Shown in pieces: positions 1 through 6,454 of a stretch of 6,454 bases of DNA. The notes below the pieces were generated by a model that saw only the letters and a program-made list of their open reading frames with translations, made no database searches and was not told the DNA's origin. Origin of the DNA: Alphaproteobacteria bacterium (GTDB lineage Bacteria; Pseudomonadota; Alphaproteobacteria; Rickettsiales; UBA1997); NCBI GenBank assembly GCA_016869695.1, contig VGDN01000064.1, positions 1 through 6,454 on the forward strand, given 5' to 3'. Numbering within the stretch: position 1 is the stretch's first letter; each line of letters starts with the position of its first letter. A program made the translations under genes and the position numbers.

Positions 1-23
1 TCAAATCAAAAATCAAAAATCTT
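1..23 (+). promoter_or_regulatory. A-rich leader of clpB without a Shine-Dalgarno
   Basis: The 23 bases before the clpB ATG are almost all A and T and consist of a TCAAA followed by two TCAAAAA units and TCTT. There is no GGAG or AGGA core at a useful distance. Translation may start through an A-rich, S1-type or unstructured leader. The promoter, and any heat-shock (sigma-32 type) site, would lie outside the window, so nothing can be said about heat regulation. Confidence 0.35.
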
Positions 24-2597
24 ATGAATCTCGAACGTTACACTGAGAAAGCTCAGTCCCTTCTGCAGGCCGCGCAAACACTGGCTTTGGGCCGTGGTCA
101 TCAGAAGTTTCTGCCGGAGCATTTATTGTCGGTGATGTTTGCCGACCAAGATGGTCTGACACAGAAACTTGTACATCTCTGTGATGGCAATGTACATCTT
201 TTGGAGGCGGAGTTAAAAGCTGTACTTAATGGCATACCAAGCGTTGAAGGATCTGGTGCTGGACAGATTTCACTTTCGCAGGAAATGGCGCGGATTTTTT
301 TGCTCGCGGAAAAAATTTCTGATCAAAACTCCGACCAGTTTGTTACGGTGGAGCGTCTTTTGCAGGCGATGTTGGAAGATGAAAAAAATGAAGCGGCAAA
401 AATCTTGAAGCTGGCCGGAGTCAGTGTTCAAGCACTTCGCGCCGCTATCCAAAAAATCCGTGCCGGCAAGAAAGCAACCTCCGCATCAACTGAATCGACT
501 TACCAAGCACTCGAAAAATATGCGCAAGACTTAACCAAAAAAGCGCGCGAGGGAAAGATTGATCCTGTGATTGGTCGTGACGAAGAAATCCGCCGCGCCA
601 TGCAGGTCTTGTCGCGCCGCACTAAAAACAATCCGGTTTTAATCGGCCAACCTGGCGTTGGTAAAACTGCAATCGTTGAAGGATTGGCGCAACGAATCGT
701 TAATGGCGACGTGCCGGAAAGCTTGCAGGATAAGAATCTAATGGCACTCGACATGGGCGCGCTCATCGCTGGTGCGAAGTTTCGCGGTGAGTTTGAGGAG
801 CGGCTGAAGGCAGTGTTAAACGAGGTTGAGAACAACGAGAATGTCATCCTCTTTATCGATGAACTGCACCTGCTTGTTGGCGCTGGAAAAACTGAAGGCG
901 CGATGGATGCATCAAATCTTTTAAAGCCAGCTCTGGCGCGAGGAACCCTTCACTGCGTTGGTGCGACAACGTTAGATGAGTATCGGAAATACATCGAAAA
1001 AGATGCGGCGTTGGCACGGCGTTTTCAGGCAGTTTACACTGGGGAACCAAGCGTTGAAGACACGATTTCCATCCTGCGCGGTATCAAGGAAAAATATGAA
1101 GTTCATCACGGCATTAAAATCAAAGATACTGCTCTTGTAGCAGCAGCGACGCTGTCTCATCGCTACATCACCGATCGCTTTTTACCGGATAAGGCAATCG
1201 ATTTAATCGACGAAGCGGCAAGTGCACTCAAGATCGAAGTTGATTCCAAACCAACCGAGCTTGACGAAACCGATCGTAAGATAATCCAACTTAAAATAGA
1301 GGCTGAGGCCTTGAAAAAAGAGGATGATCAGGCCTCAAAAGATCGCTTAACTAAACTCAACCTCGAGCTGAGTGATCTGGCAAAAAAATCCGCCGAAATG
1401 TCGACATTGTGGCAGGCGGAAAAGATGAAGCGCAGCAAAATCAATGAACTCAAAAGCAATATTGAGCAGGCAAAGTTCGAGCTCGAAAAAGCACAGCGCG
1501 AAGGAAATTTGGCGAAGGCTGGTGAGTTGACATATGGCAAAATTCCTGAGTTACAAAAAGAGCTACAAAGCCTTGAGACTACTGCCTCACAAAGCATTGT
1601 GCGTGAGGCAGTTTCGGAGGATGACATTGCGACAATCGTGGCGCGCACTACAGGAATCCCGGTCGATAAACTCATGTCCGGCGAAAAAGAAAAACTGCTC
1701 AAGATGGAAGAGTTGCTCAGGCAAAGAGTTGTTGGTCAAGACGCCGCACTAAAGGCAATTGCTGACGCGGTTCGTCGTTCGCGTTCGGGCTTGCAAGACC
1801 CTAATCGTCCAGTTGGATCATTTTTATTTTTGGGGCCAACAGGTGTCGGCAAGACAGAAGTTTCTAAGGCGCTTGCTGAGTTCATTTTTGACGATGAGTC
1901 AGCATTGCTGCGCATCGACATGAGTGAGTTCATGGAAAAGCATGCGGTTGCTCGCTTGATTGGTGCACCTCCGGGATATGTTGGTTATGAACAAGGCGGT
2001 GTTCTAACTGAGGCTGTGCGCCGTCGTCCTTATCAAGTCATCCTTTTTGATGAGGCAGAAAAAGCACATCACGATGTGTTTAACATTTTGCTACAAGTCC
2101 TTGATGATGGCCGCCTGACTGACTCGCAAGGTCATGTCGTAAACTTCACCAACGCGATCATCATCCTAACCTCCAATCTCGGTTCGCAGTTTTTGAGCGA
2201 GTTGGATGAGGATGAAAAAATCGATGAAGCGCAGGGAAAGCTAATGGACGTGGTTCGCCAACATTTCCGTCCGGAATTTTTGAATCGCCTGGATGAGATA
2301 ATTCTCTTCAACAAGCTCAGTCGCAAAAACATGGAAGGCATAGTCGAGGTGCAGTTTGCAAGGCTCACTAGGAGATTACTTACGCGCAATATCAAACTAA
2401 CTCTCGATAAAACAGCGAAAAATTATTTGTCAGCTAAGGGCTTCGACTCTACTTACGGTGCGCGTCCACTCAAGCGCGTAATCCAACGCGACATCGAAAA
2501 TATCTTAGCCGAGAAAATTCTGCGAGGTAAAATCAAAGACGGACAAGAGGTGAAGATTAAAGCGAAGGGAGAAGTGTTAGAGTTCTTGATAGACTAA
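24..2597 (+). CDS. clpB: ATP-dependent disaggregase ClpB (Hsp100)
   Basis: ClpB is a hexameric cytosolic AAA+ machine that, with DnaK/DnaJ/GrpE, pulls polypeptides out of aggregates through its central pore. The product is 857 aa, the usual full length. In order: an N-terminal Clp repeat domain (about 1-145); the first AAA+ module with Walker A GQPGVGKT (208-215), Walker B VILFIDE (274-280) and arginine fingers R332/R333; a coiled-coil middle domain inserted at about 405-525, the ClpB hallmark; and the second AAA+ module with Walker A GPTGVGKT (604-611), Walker B VILFDE (672-677), arginine finger R755 and the sensor-2 GAR (812-814). Pore loops are GAKFRG (F253, often Tyr in relatives) and GYVGYE (Y652). 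No ClpP-binding loop is evident, which fits disaggregation rather than proteolysis. The start is supported by [11 protein letters not shown], typical of ClpB N termini. All catalytic motifs are intact, so it should be active. Confidence 0.98.
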   Translation: MNLERYTEKAQSLLQAAQTLALGRGHQKFLPEHLLSVMFADQDGLTQKLVHLCDGNVHLLEAELKAVLNGIPSVEGSGAGQISLSQEMARIFLLAEKISDQNSDQFVTVERLLQAMLEDEKNEAAKILKLAGVSVQALRAAIQKIRAGKKATSASTESTYQALEKYAQDLTKKAREGKIDPVIGRDEEIRRAMQVLSRRTKNNPVLIGQPGVGKTAIVEGLAQRIVNGDVPESLQDKNLMALDMGALIAGAKFRGEFEERLKAVLNEVENNENVILFIDELHLLVGAGKTEGAMDASNLLKPALARGTLHCVGATTLDEYRKYIEKDAALARRFQAVYTGEPSVEDTISILRGIKEKYEVHHGIKIKDTALVAAATLSHRYITDRFLPDKAIDLIDEAASALKIEVDSKPTELDETDRKIIQLKIEAEALKKEDDQASKDRLTKLNLELSDLAKKSAEMSTLWQAEKMKRSKINELKSNIEQAKFELEKAQREGNLAKAGELTYGKIPELQKELQSLETTASQSIVREAVSEDDIATIVARTTGIPVDKLMSGEKEKLLKMEELLRQRVVGQDAALKAIADAVRRSRSGLQDPNRPVGSFLFLGPTGVGKTEVSKALAEFIFDDESALLRIDMSEFMEKHAVARLIGAPPGYVGYEQGGVLTEAVRRRPYQVILFDEAEKAHHDVFNILLQVLDDGRLTDSQGHVVNFTNAIIILTSNLGSQFLSELDEDEKIDEAQGKLMDVVRQHFRPEFLNRLDEIILFNKLSRKNMEGIVEVQFARLTRRLLTRNIKLTLDKTAKNYLSAKGFDSTYGARPLKRVIQRDIENILAEKILRGKIKDGQEVKIKAKGEVLEFLID

Positions 2598-2658
2598 TCC
2601 TTAAACACCGCTAGTTAACCAAATCCACCTCGCAAAAATTTTTAATCAAAACGGATTT

Positions 2659-3027
2659 ATGAAAAACAAAACTATCCTTATCGGCCTTTCTCTTGTCATG
2701 CTTTCCAGTCTTGCAGCGTACGCTGAAGAGCGGCGAGATGGAGATAATTTTTCTGCTCGTAAAGCGGAGATTATGAGTCATCTTAGCAAGGAAAAATCTA
2801 TCATCGACGCGATGATTTCCTGCGTTAACTCAGCTTCTAAAAAGGAAGAAATAGAGAGGTGTAGTGAGCAAAGAAAGGCATCTCATGGTGCGCTAAGACA
2901 AGAAAGAGAGGCTATGGAACAAAAGAGAATGGCTGAAAGAAGAGAACACTTACAAAAAGAATTAAAAGAGCTTGATGATAAGGCGAGTAGAAATGCTGCC
3001 AGTGATCGAAATAAGTCTGTTGAGTAG
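2659..3027 (+). CDS. small exported coiled-coil protein with two cysteines, function unknown
   Basis: I do not recognise a named family. The 122-aa product begins with a clear Sec signal peptide: MKNK, a hydrophobic stretch at about 5-20, then A-Y-A before E23, so cleavage is expected after residue 22 and leaves a mature protein of about 100 aa in the periplasm. There is no lipobox cysteine. The mature part is highly charged and looks helical. An N-terminal helix (about 31-53) leads to C55-V and then C68, spaced C-x12-C, which could form a disulfide closing a helical hairpin. The rest (70-112) is rich in Glu, Lys and Arg and probably a coiled coil. Similar small alphaproteobacterial proteins with a CV...C pattern come to mind, but this is recollection. 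It lies 61 nt after clpB and 36 nt before the RSH gene. The signal peptide supports the ATG, although no good ribosome binding site precedes it. Confidence 0.82.
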   Translation: MKNKTILIGLSLVMLSSLAAYAEERRDGDNFSARKAEIMSHLSKEKSIIDAMISCVNSASKKEEIERCSEQRKASHGALRQEREAMEQKRMAERREHLQKELKELDDKASRNAASDRNKSVE

Positions 3028-3063
3028 TGTTCGTAGATCTCCAAATAGTCACTAACCTCGATA

Positions 3064-5226
3064 ATGCTCTCTTGCTCTGACCTCATCTCGCATCTTCGTG
3101 CTTATCACCCCAACCTCGATGAGTCTTTGATTAAGAGGGCGTATTTTTTTGCGCGGGATGCTCATGGTAATCAGAAGCGTCATTCTGGCGATCCATATTT
3201 TTCTCATCCGGTTGCGGTCGCGGAGATATTAATCAAGCTCAAGCTTGATCAGGAATCGATCGTCACCGCCTTACTCCACGACGTCGCGGAGGATACGGAA
3301 GTAACTCTTGAGGAAATCGAAAAGGAGTTTGGCGAGGAAGTCGCGCGTTTGGTGGATGGGGTAACGAAGCTTGGTAGGATTGAATCGGTGCCGGTCAATG
3401 AGCGCCTCGCCGAGAATTTTCGTAAACTGACTTTGGCGATGTCGGAAGATATTCGCGTACTGCTCGTCAAGCTTGCCGACCGCCTCCACAACATGCGCAC
3501 ACTGTTTTATGTACCGTCGCAAGAGAAGAAGATCAAAAAAGCGAGAGAGAGTTTGGATATTTATGCGCAGCTTGCAGGACGCATTGGGCTCAATAAAATC
3601 AAGGACGAATTACAAGATATCGCTTTTGCCGTCATCGACCAAGAAGCACGTAACCAGATCGTTGCGAAGCTAGGTGAGTTGCGCGAACATAACAAAAATA
3701 TCGTCGAGAAAATCATTGATGACCTGCGGCAAATCATGCTGCGGGAGAATATCGAGTGCGAGATTTCTGGCCGCGAGAAAAAGCCTTATTCCATCTGGAC
3801 AAAGATTAAGAAGCAGAATGTCGGATTCCACAATCTGCATGATGTGATGGCATTTCGCGTGGTAACTAAAAATATTAGCGAGTGCTACAGAGTATTAGGA
3901 GTTATTAACTCCCACTACAGCATGATACCGGGTAGTTTTCGTGATTACATCAGCACGCCGAAGGAGAATGGATACATGTCTCTACACCTCGCCATTCTCG
4001 GCCCCTTCGGCCACAAAATCGAAATCCAAATTCGTGACCAAGAGATGCATGAAACCGCAGAGTTAGGTGTTGCGGCACATTGGCATTACAAGGAGAAATT
4101 TTCTGGAAGTAACAGAGGAATTGCTAGTAAGGCAGGCAAGGAGAATCAGCAATATGTCTGGGTTCGTGAATTGATTCAGCTTTTTGAAAATTCCGAAAAT
4201 TCGAATGAGGCACTGAAGGATTACAAGCTCTCCTTACACAAGGATGAGGTGTTCTGCTTCACACCAAATGGTGATATTTTTAATCTGATTCTTGGGGCTA
4301 CTGCTATTGATTTTGCTTATGCCATACATTCCGACATCGGAAATTCTTGTGTTTCAGCGAAGATCAACGGGATGATTGTACCGCTTAGGCACCAACTCTC
4401 CAATGGTGATCAGGTAGAAATAATCACAGCCAAAAATTCTAAACCGTCACCGAACTGGTTGCAGTTTGCGACCACTTCCAAAGCGCGCTCAGCGATTAAA
4501 CACTTTATTCGCAGCGAAAAATCGAATGAATATCAGGCGCTAGGGCGGGCGATTTTAAGTAAGTTTTTTGCTGCACGCAACTTACCAATCAGCGATAAAA
4601 TACTCGAAAAAATCTTGCCGAATTTTCACAAAAAATCGGTGGTGGATTTATATGTCCGAGTCGCAGATGGCACGATCTCGCGTCAAGATGTGCTGAAAGT
4701 TCTTTATCCCGATTTCAAAGAAGAAGTTAAGCCAAACAAACTGACACCGAGCAAGAAAATAAAATCAGATTATTACCTACCGATTGACGGCCTGGTTTCC
4801 GGAATGGCAATTCATTACGCCGGCTGCTGTAACCCAATTCCAGGCGATCCAATCATTGGCATAATCAACACCGGTACGGGTGTAACCATCCACAACCAAA
4901 TCTGTCACAACTTAAAAAATCTTGTTCTGTTGCCGCAGCGTATGCTTGCTGTATGTTGGAAAAGTGAAGATGAAATTGGTGATGAGTTTTATGCCAGTAG
5001 GGTTCGTGTCGTTGTTGAAAATAAGAGCGGAGGCATTGCTGACGTTACCAGTATCATCGCCAAGAAGAAGATCAACATCAGCAATATCCGTACCACCAAT
5101 CGCTCTGCCGATGTTTTTGAAATGATGATCGACTTAGAGGTTCACAGTCTCGAGCACCTTGAAGAAATTCTTTCGGCACTACGGATTTCGAAGAAAATTT
5201 TGGAAGTGGAGAGAGTCAGTGGATAA
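3064..5226 (+). CDS. spoT: RelA/SpoT homolog, probable bifunctional (p)ppGpp synthetase/hydrolase
   Basis: This long RSH enzyme should transfer pyrophosphate from ATP to GDP/GTP to make (p)ppGpp and also hydrolyse it, setting the stringent response. It has 720 aa, a normal length. The HD hydrolase domain (about 20-180) keeps R39, H48, H72-D73, E76-D77, D139 and N143, the metal and substrate residues, so hydrolysis should work. The synthetase domain (about 232-345) has GREKKPYSIW (236-245), H259-D260 and E320 in EIQIR. A TGS domain follows (about 394-456), then a helical region, a CC-type zinc-finger-like domain with C588, C589, H610 and C614, and an ACT domain (about 643-715). Two spots deviate: the RxKD motif of bifunctional enzymes reads SFRD (291-294), and NGYQSLHT reads NGYMSLHL (302-309). 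The intact HD site argues against a RelA-only role. It may equally be called rel or rsh. Its end overlaps the next gene by 8 nt. Confidence 0.96.
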   Translation: MLSCSDLISHLRAYHPNLDESLIKRAYFFARDAHGNQKRHSGDPYFSHPVAVAEILIKLKLDQESIVTALLHDVAEDTEVTLEEIEKEFGEEVARLVDGVTKLGRIESVPVNERLAENFRKLTLAMSEDIRVLLVKLADRLHNMRTLFYVPSQEKKIKKARESLDIYAQLAGRIGLNKIKDELQDIAFAVIDQEARNQIVAKLGELREHNKNIVEKIIDDLRQIMLRENIECEISGREKKPYSIWTKIKKQNVGFHNLHDVMAFRVVTKNISECYRVLGVINSHYSMIPGSFRDYISTPKENGYMSLHLAILGPFGHKIEIQIRDQEMHETAELGVAAHWHYKEKFSGSNRGIASKAGKENQQYVWVRELIQLFENSENSNEALKDYKLSLHKDEVFCFTPNGDIFNLILGATAIDFAYAIHSDIGNSCVSAKINGMIVPLRHQLSNGDQVEIITAKNSKPSPNWLQFATTSKARSAIKHFIRSEKSNEYQALGRAILSKFFAARNLPISDKILEKILPNFHKKSVVDLYVRVADGTISRQDVLKVLYPDFKEEVKPNKLTPSKKIKSDYYLPIDGLVSGMAIHYAGCCNPIPGDPIIGIINTGTGVTIHNQICHNLKNLVLLPQRMLAVCWKSEDEIGDEFYASRVRVVVENKSGGIADVTSIIAKKKINISNIRTTNRSADVFEMMIDLEVHSLEHLEEILSALRISKKILEVERVSG
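5208..5211 (+). promoter_or_regulatory. Shine-Dalgarno of the pncC-type gene inside the spoT end
   Basis: GGAG lies within the last codons of spoT, seven bases before the GTG at 5219. It is the only strong, well-spaced ribosome binding site among the + strand genes of the window. It decides the start: the in-frame ATG at 5159 has no such site and would add 20 residues copied from another frame of spoT. Confidence 0.75.
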
Positions 5227-5695
5227 AAATTTACTCCTCCAAGCTCAGCAGATTTTGGCTCTGGTTGGAAAAAATAATCTCAAGATTGCCACGGCCGAAT
5301 CCTGCACTGGTGGACTTTTGTCGGCTTTGCTTACTGAGATTCCGGGAGCGTCAAAAGTTTTCGAGCGCGGCTTTATTACTTACTCCAATCAGGCGAAGAC
5401 CGAAATGCTTGGTGTTACAGAAGAGCTATTGGCACGGTTTGGGGCGGTAAGTGGGGAGGTAGCAAAAGCAATGGCCAAAGGCGCACTAAAAAATTCTACA
5501 GCGGATGTTGCGGTGGCGATTACCGGAATTGCCGGACCAAAAGAGCAACGGGCTGGATTGGTTTATATTTCGGTTGCAAACCAAAAAGATGTTGTGGTTA
5601 AGAGATTTAATTTTTCTGGAGATCGTAATGCAGTGCGGATGGCATCAGTTGAGGCTGCACTTGAGATGCTTATGTGTAACCCCAGTCACTCTTAA
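5219..5695 (+). CDS. pncC: CinA C-terminal domain protein, probable NMN amidohydrolase (PncC type)
   Basis: The family includes PncC, which deamidates nicotinamide mononucleotide to nicotinic acid mononucleotide so it can re-enter NAD synthesis; some members have other or unknown roles. With the GTG start the product is 158 aa, the size of stand-alone PncC, with no N-terminal MoCF-like domain as in full CinA. Signature motifs are AESCTGG (26-32), FITYSNQAKTEMLGV (52-66), AVSGEVA (76-82), AITGIAGP (100-107) and FSGDRNAVR (132-140). S28 and K60 match the proposed Ser/Lys catalytic pair; Y55, T102 and R140 match other active-site positions as I remember them. Odd point: after GIAGP the usual Gly-rich stretch and KPVG are replaced by KEQRAG, about four residues shorter. 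The gene overlaps spoT by 8 nt, which suggests translational coupling. Activity on NMN is inferred from the family. Confidence 0.9.
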   Translation: MDKNLLLQAQQILALVGKNNLKIATAESCTGGLLSALLTEIPGASKVFERGFITYSNQAKTEMLGVTEELLARFGAVSGEVAKAMAKGALKNSTADVAVAITGIAGPKEQRAGLVYISVANQKDVVVKRFNFSGDRNAVRMASVEAALEMLMCNPSHS

Positions 5696-5784
5696 GGATA
5701 GCACCCCCTACACGAATCTAAGCCTCACGACCAAGACTAAGTTATTTAAAAAAACGTGAGCATGAGGACGTGGTCAAGAGACCC

Positions 5785-5821
5785 AGTCCTGCAAAGGTTT
5801 ATGTCAACAAACCTCAGGATA
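5785..5821. other. imperfect hairpin between convergent genes
   Basis: TCCTG (5787-5791) pairs with CAGGA (5815-5819) and AGGTTT (5795-5800) pairs with AAACCT (5809-5814), with a CAA bulge on one arm and an 8-nt loop. It lies 22 nt past the stop of the - strand gene and about 90 nt past the pncC-type stop. No T run follows directly on either strand. The nearest is a 7-T run on the - strand about 30 nt further on (5748-5754). It may help end or stabilise transcripts from both sides, but it is not a classic intrinsic terminator. Confidence 0.3.
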
Positions 5822-5840
5822 ACGATTACCAACTACCAAC

Positions 5841-6454
5841 TTACTTCTTTGGTTTTGTTTTGTTTGTTGAAGAGACTGTTGGTCGCATATAGCCAGGAAC
5901 GCCGCCGCTTTTTTTGCCACCAGATGATTTTGGAGGCGTTTTTGGTTTTGGCCTTGCTGCAATCGGTGCTGTCGTTTTTTTAGGAGTTGGTTTTGTTGAC
6001 CCACCACCAGTCGATCCACCGCCACCAGCCTGCTTCTTCGCCTTATCAGCATCAAAACCATGTTGCTTAGCCGCACCTTCGATTGCATTAGCTCTGGATT
6101 TAGTGAGCTGCATGTGATGCTTACCTCCGCTGGATTGGTTGGTTGGAGGAGGAGGAGGTGGTGGTGGTGGTGGAGGCGTCTCTTCCTCTTTTACCGCGCT
6201 GTCTGATGAGTCATTTTTCTTATCATCATCTTCATATGGCGTAACTCCCTTTCCTTCGCCCCACGGAGCTTCTTCGAAGTCGTCTTGCTCTTTTTCCTTT
6301 TCCTCTGTCGGAGTAGTGTTATTATCCCCTGTTGGGGTAGTTGGAGTATCTGTTGTTGGAGTATCTGTTGTTGGAGTATCTGTTGTTGGAGTATCTGTTG
6401 TTGGAGTATCTGTTGTTGGAGTATCTGTTGTTGGAGTATCTGTTGTTGGAGTAT
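5841..6454 (-). CDS. Thr/Pro-repeat protein with polyproline tract and basic tail (partial, 5' end missing)
   Basis: Not recognised. The frame is open from the window edge to a TAA at 5841-5843, so the last 203 residues are seen and the start lies outside. Visible parts in order: seven TPTTD units (visible residues 1-35); a degenerate TPTT-PTGDNN-TTPT joint; an acidic stretch from about 50 to 91 with 18 Asp/Glu and 6 Lys; eleven consecutive prolines; a short segment with MQLTKSRANAIEG; and a final 67 residues with 17 Lys/Arg and no Asp/Glu, including GGGGSTGGGST. No membrane helix or signal is visible, but the N terminus is absent. Such composition is seen in surface or secreted proteins, and the Lys/Pro/Ala tail also recalls histone H1-like nucleic-acid binders. 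A run of eleven prolines would need EF-P for efficient translation. It is convergent with the pncC-type gene. The reading frame is chosen because its composition is protein-like and the frame stays open for over 600 nt; other frames through the repeat are also open. Confidence 0.72.
   Translation of the reverse strand, partial: TPTTDTPTTDTPTTDTPTTDTPTTDTPTTDTPTTDTPTTPTGDNNTTPTEEKEKEQDDFEEAPWGEGKGVTPYEDDDKKNDSSDSAVKEEETPPPPPPPPPPPTNQSSGGKHHMQLTKSRANAIEGAAKQHGFDADKAKKQAGGGGSTGGGSTKPTPKKTTAPIAARPKPKTPPKSSGGKKSGGVPGYMRPTVSSTNKTKPKK
5844..6044 (-). other. acid-free Lys/Gly/Pro-rich C-terminal tail
   Basis: These 67 codons of the - strand gene encode 17 Lys or Arg and no Asp or Glu, broken by Pro, Gly, Ser and Thr. 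The tail ends in KTKPKK. It should be disordered and strongly positive, in contrast with the acidic stretch upstream. Binding to nucleic acid or to an anionic surface, or a type IV secretion signal, are possibilities the sequence alone cannot separate. Confidence 0.7.
5994..6026 (-). repeat. GGGST duplication in the basic tail
   Basis: The codons read G-GGGST-GGGST, a short in-frame duplication forming a flexible linker. The two copies differ at the base level, so this is not a fresh tandem duplication. Confidence 0.6.
6124..6128 (-). promoter_or_regulatory. possible internal ribosome binding site in the repeat-protein gene
   Basis: On the - strand GGAGG stands ten bases before an in-frame ATG (6113-6111). 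Starting there would give a 90-aa product consisting of the MQLTKSRAN segment and the basic tail only. The same bases encode Gly-Gly in the long frame, so the match may be chance, and the spacing is slightly long. Confidence 0.3.
6144..6176 (-). repeat. tract encoding eleven consecutive prolines
   Basis: Eleven CCA and CCT codons in a row lie between the acidic part and the basic part of the - strand product. It is likely a stiff polyproline-II spacer and a ribosome stalling point relieved by EF-P. The codons are grouped as CCT, CCA, CCT blocks, which fits growth by slippage of a trinucleotide repeat. Confidence 0.9.
6340..6454 (-). repeat. 15-bp tandem repeat encoding TPTTD units, continuing past the window
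   Basis: On the + strand the unit is GTTGGAGTATCTGTT, starting at 6340, 6355, 6370, 6385, 6400, 6415 and 6430, with a partial eighth copy cut by the window end. The visible copies are identical base for base, which points to recent expansion or ongoing homogenisation. A degenerate piece (6331-6339) marks the edge. Being a multiple of three, changes in copy number keep the - strand frame and only alter the length of the Thr-Pro stalk. Confidence 0.95.

Noticed and set aside
2598..2658. Promoter or terminator between clpB and the small exported gene
   Set aside because: The gap is AT-rich with AAAAATTTTT, but no GC stem precedes a T run and no convincing -35/-10 pair was found.
5159..5218. N-terminal extension of the PncC-type protein from an ATG at 5159
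   Set aside because: The extra 20 residues are another frame of spoT, do not resemble the family and lack a ribosome binding site, whereas the GTG at 5219 has GGAG at good spacing and gives the normal length.
5724..5760. CTCACG/CGTGAG inverted repeat with a T run on the - strand
   Set aside because: Only six pairs around a 25-nt loop, and the T run lies inside the loop rather than after the stem, so it does not form an intrinsic terminator.
5756..5983. + strand frame of 75 codons with a hydrophobic C-terminal end
   Set aside because: It spans the intergenic gap and the end of the - strand gene, has no ribosome binding site, and its hydrophobic part is the complement of Lys/Gln-type codons.
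5914..6117. + strand open frame with Pro- and Ala-rich product opposite the repeat-protein gene
   Set aside because: It is a mirror of the low-complexity - strand coding sequence, which stays open three times longer and explains the repeats; no ribosome binding site or family was seen.
6340..6454. CRISPR array
   Set aside because: The 15-bp units are directly abutted with no spacers and fit a coding repeat in frame.
6331..6454. + strand reading of the repeat as a VGVSV protein
   Set aside because: The frame is open but has no start codon in the region checked, and its upstream residues are Ser/Phe/Pro strings complementary to the acidic - strand coding sequence.

Overview
The window reads as a piece of an alphaproteobacterial chromosome with moderate GC (roughly mid-40s percent by eye). 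ClpB and the long RelA/SpoT protein resemble alphaproteobacterial versions (for example GREKKPYSIW and SGDPYFSHP in the RSH protein). Rickettsiales, Holosporales or an uncultured relative would fit, but this placement comes from remembered family sequences, not from a search.

Layout. Four genes lie on the + strand in close order: clpB (24-2597, complete, 857 aa), a small exported protein with two cysteines (2659-3027), a long RelA/SpoT homolog (3064-5226) and a stand-alone CinA C-terminal/PncC-type protein (GTG start at 5219, ending 5695). The gaps are 61 and 36 nt, and the last pair overlaps by 8 nt. At least the last three look like one transcription unit. A 145-nt gap (5696-5840) follows, holding an imperfect hairpin and no gene. 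A convergent - strand gene then runs from beyond the window edge to a stop at 5841. Only its last 203 residues are visible: Thr-Pro-Thr-Thr-Asp repeats, an acidic stretch, eleven prolines, and a 67-residue tail rich in Lys, Gly and Pro with no acidic residue.

How the genes may work together. ClpB rescues aggregated proteins, and the RSH protein makes and destroys (p)ppGpp under starvation. PncC-type enzymes return NMN to the NAD pathway, so the + strand block looks like a stress and maintenance cluster. The link is by gene order only. The - strand low-complexity protein is not recognised and is the least ordinary part of the window.

No tRNA, rRNA, CRISPR array, insertion sequence or integrase was seen. 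I found no convincing new multi-gene system. The best leads are the - strand repeat protein and residue changes in otherwise conserved motifs of the RSH and PncC-type proteins.
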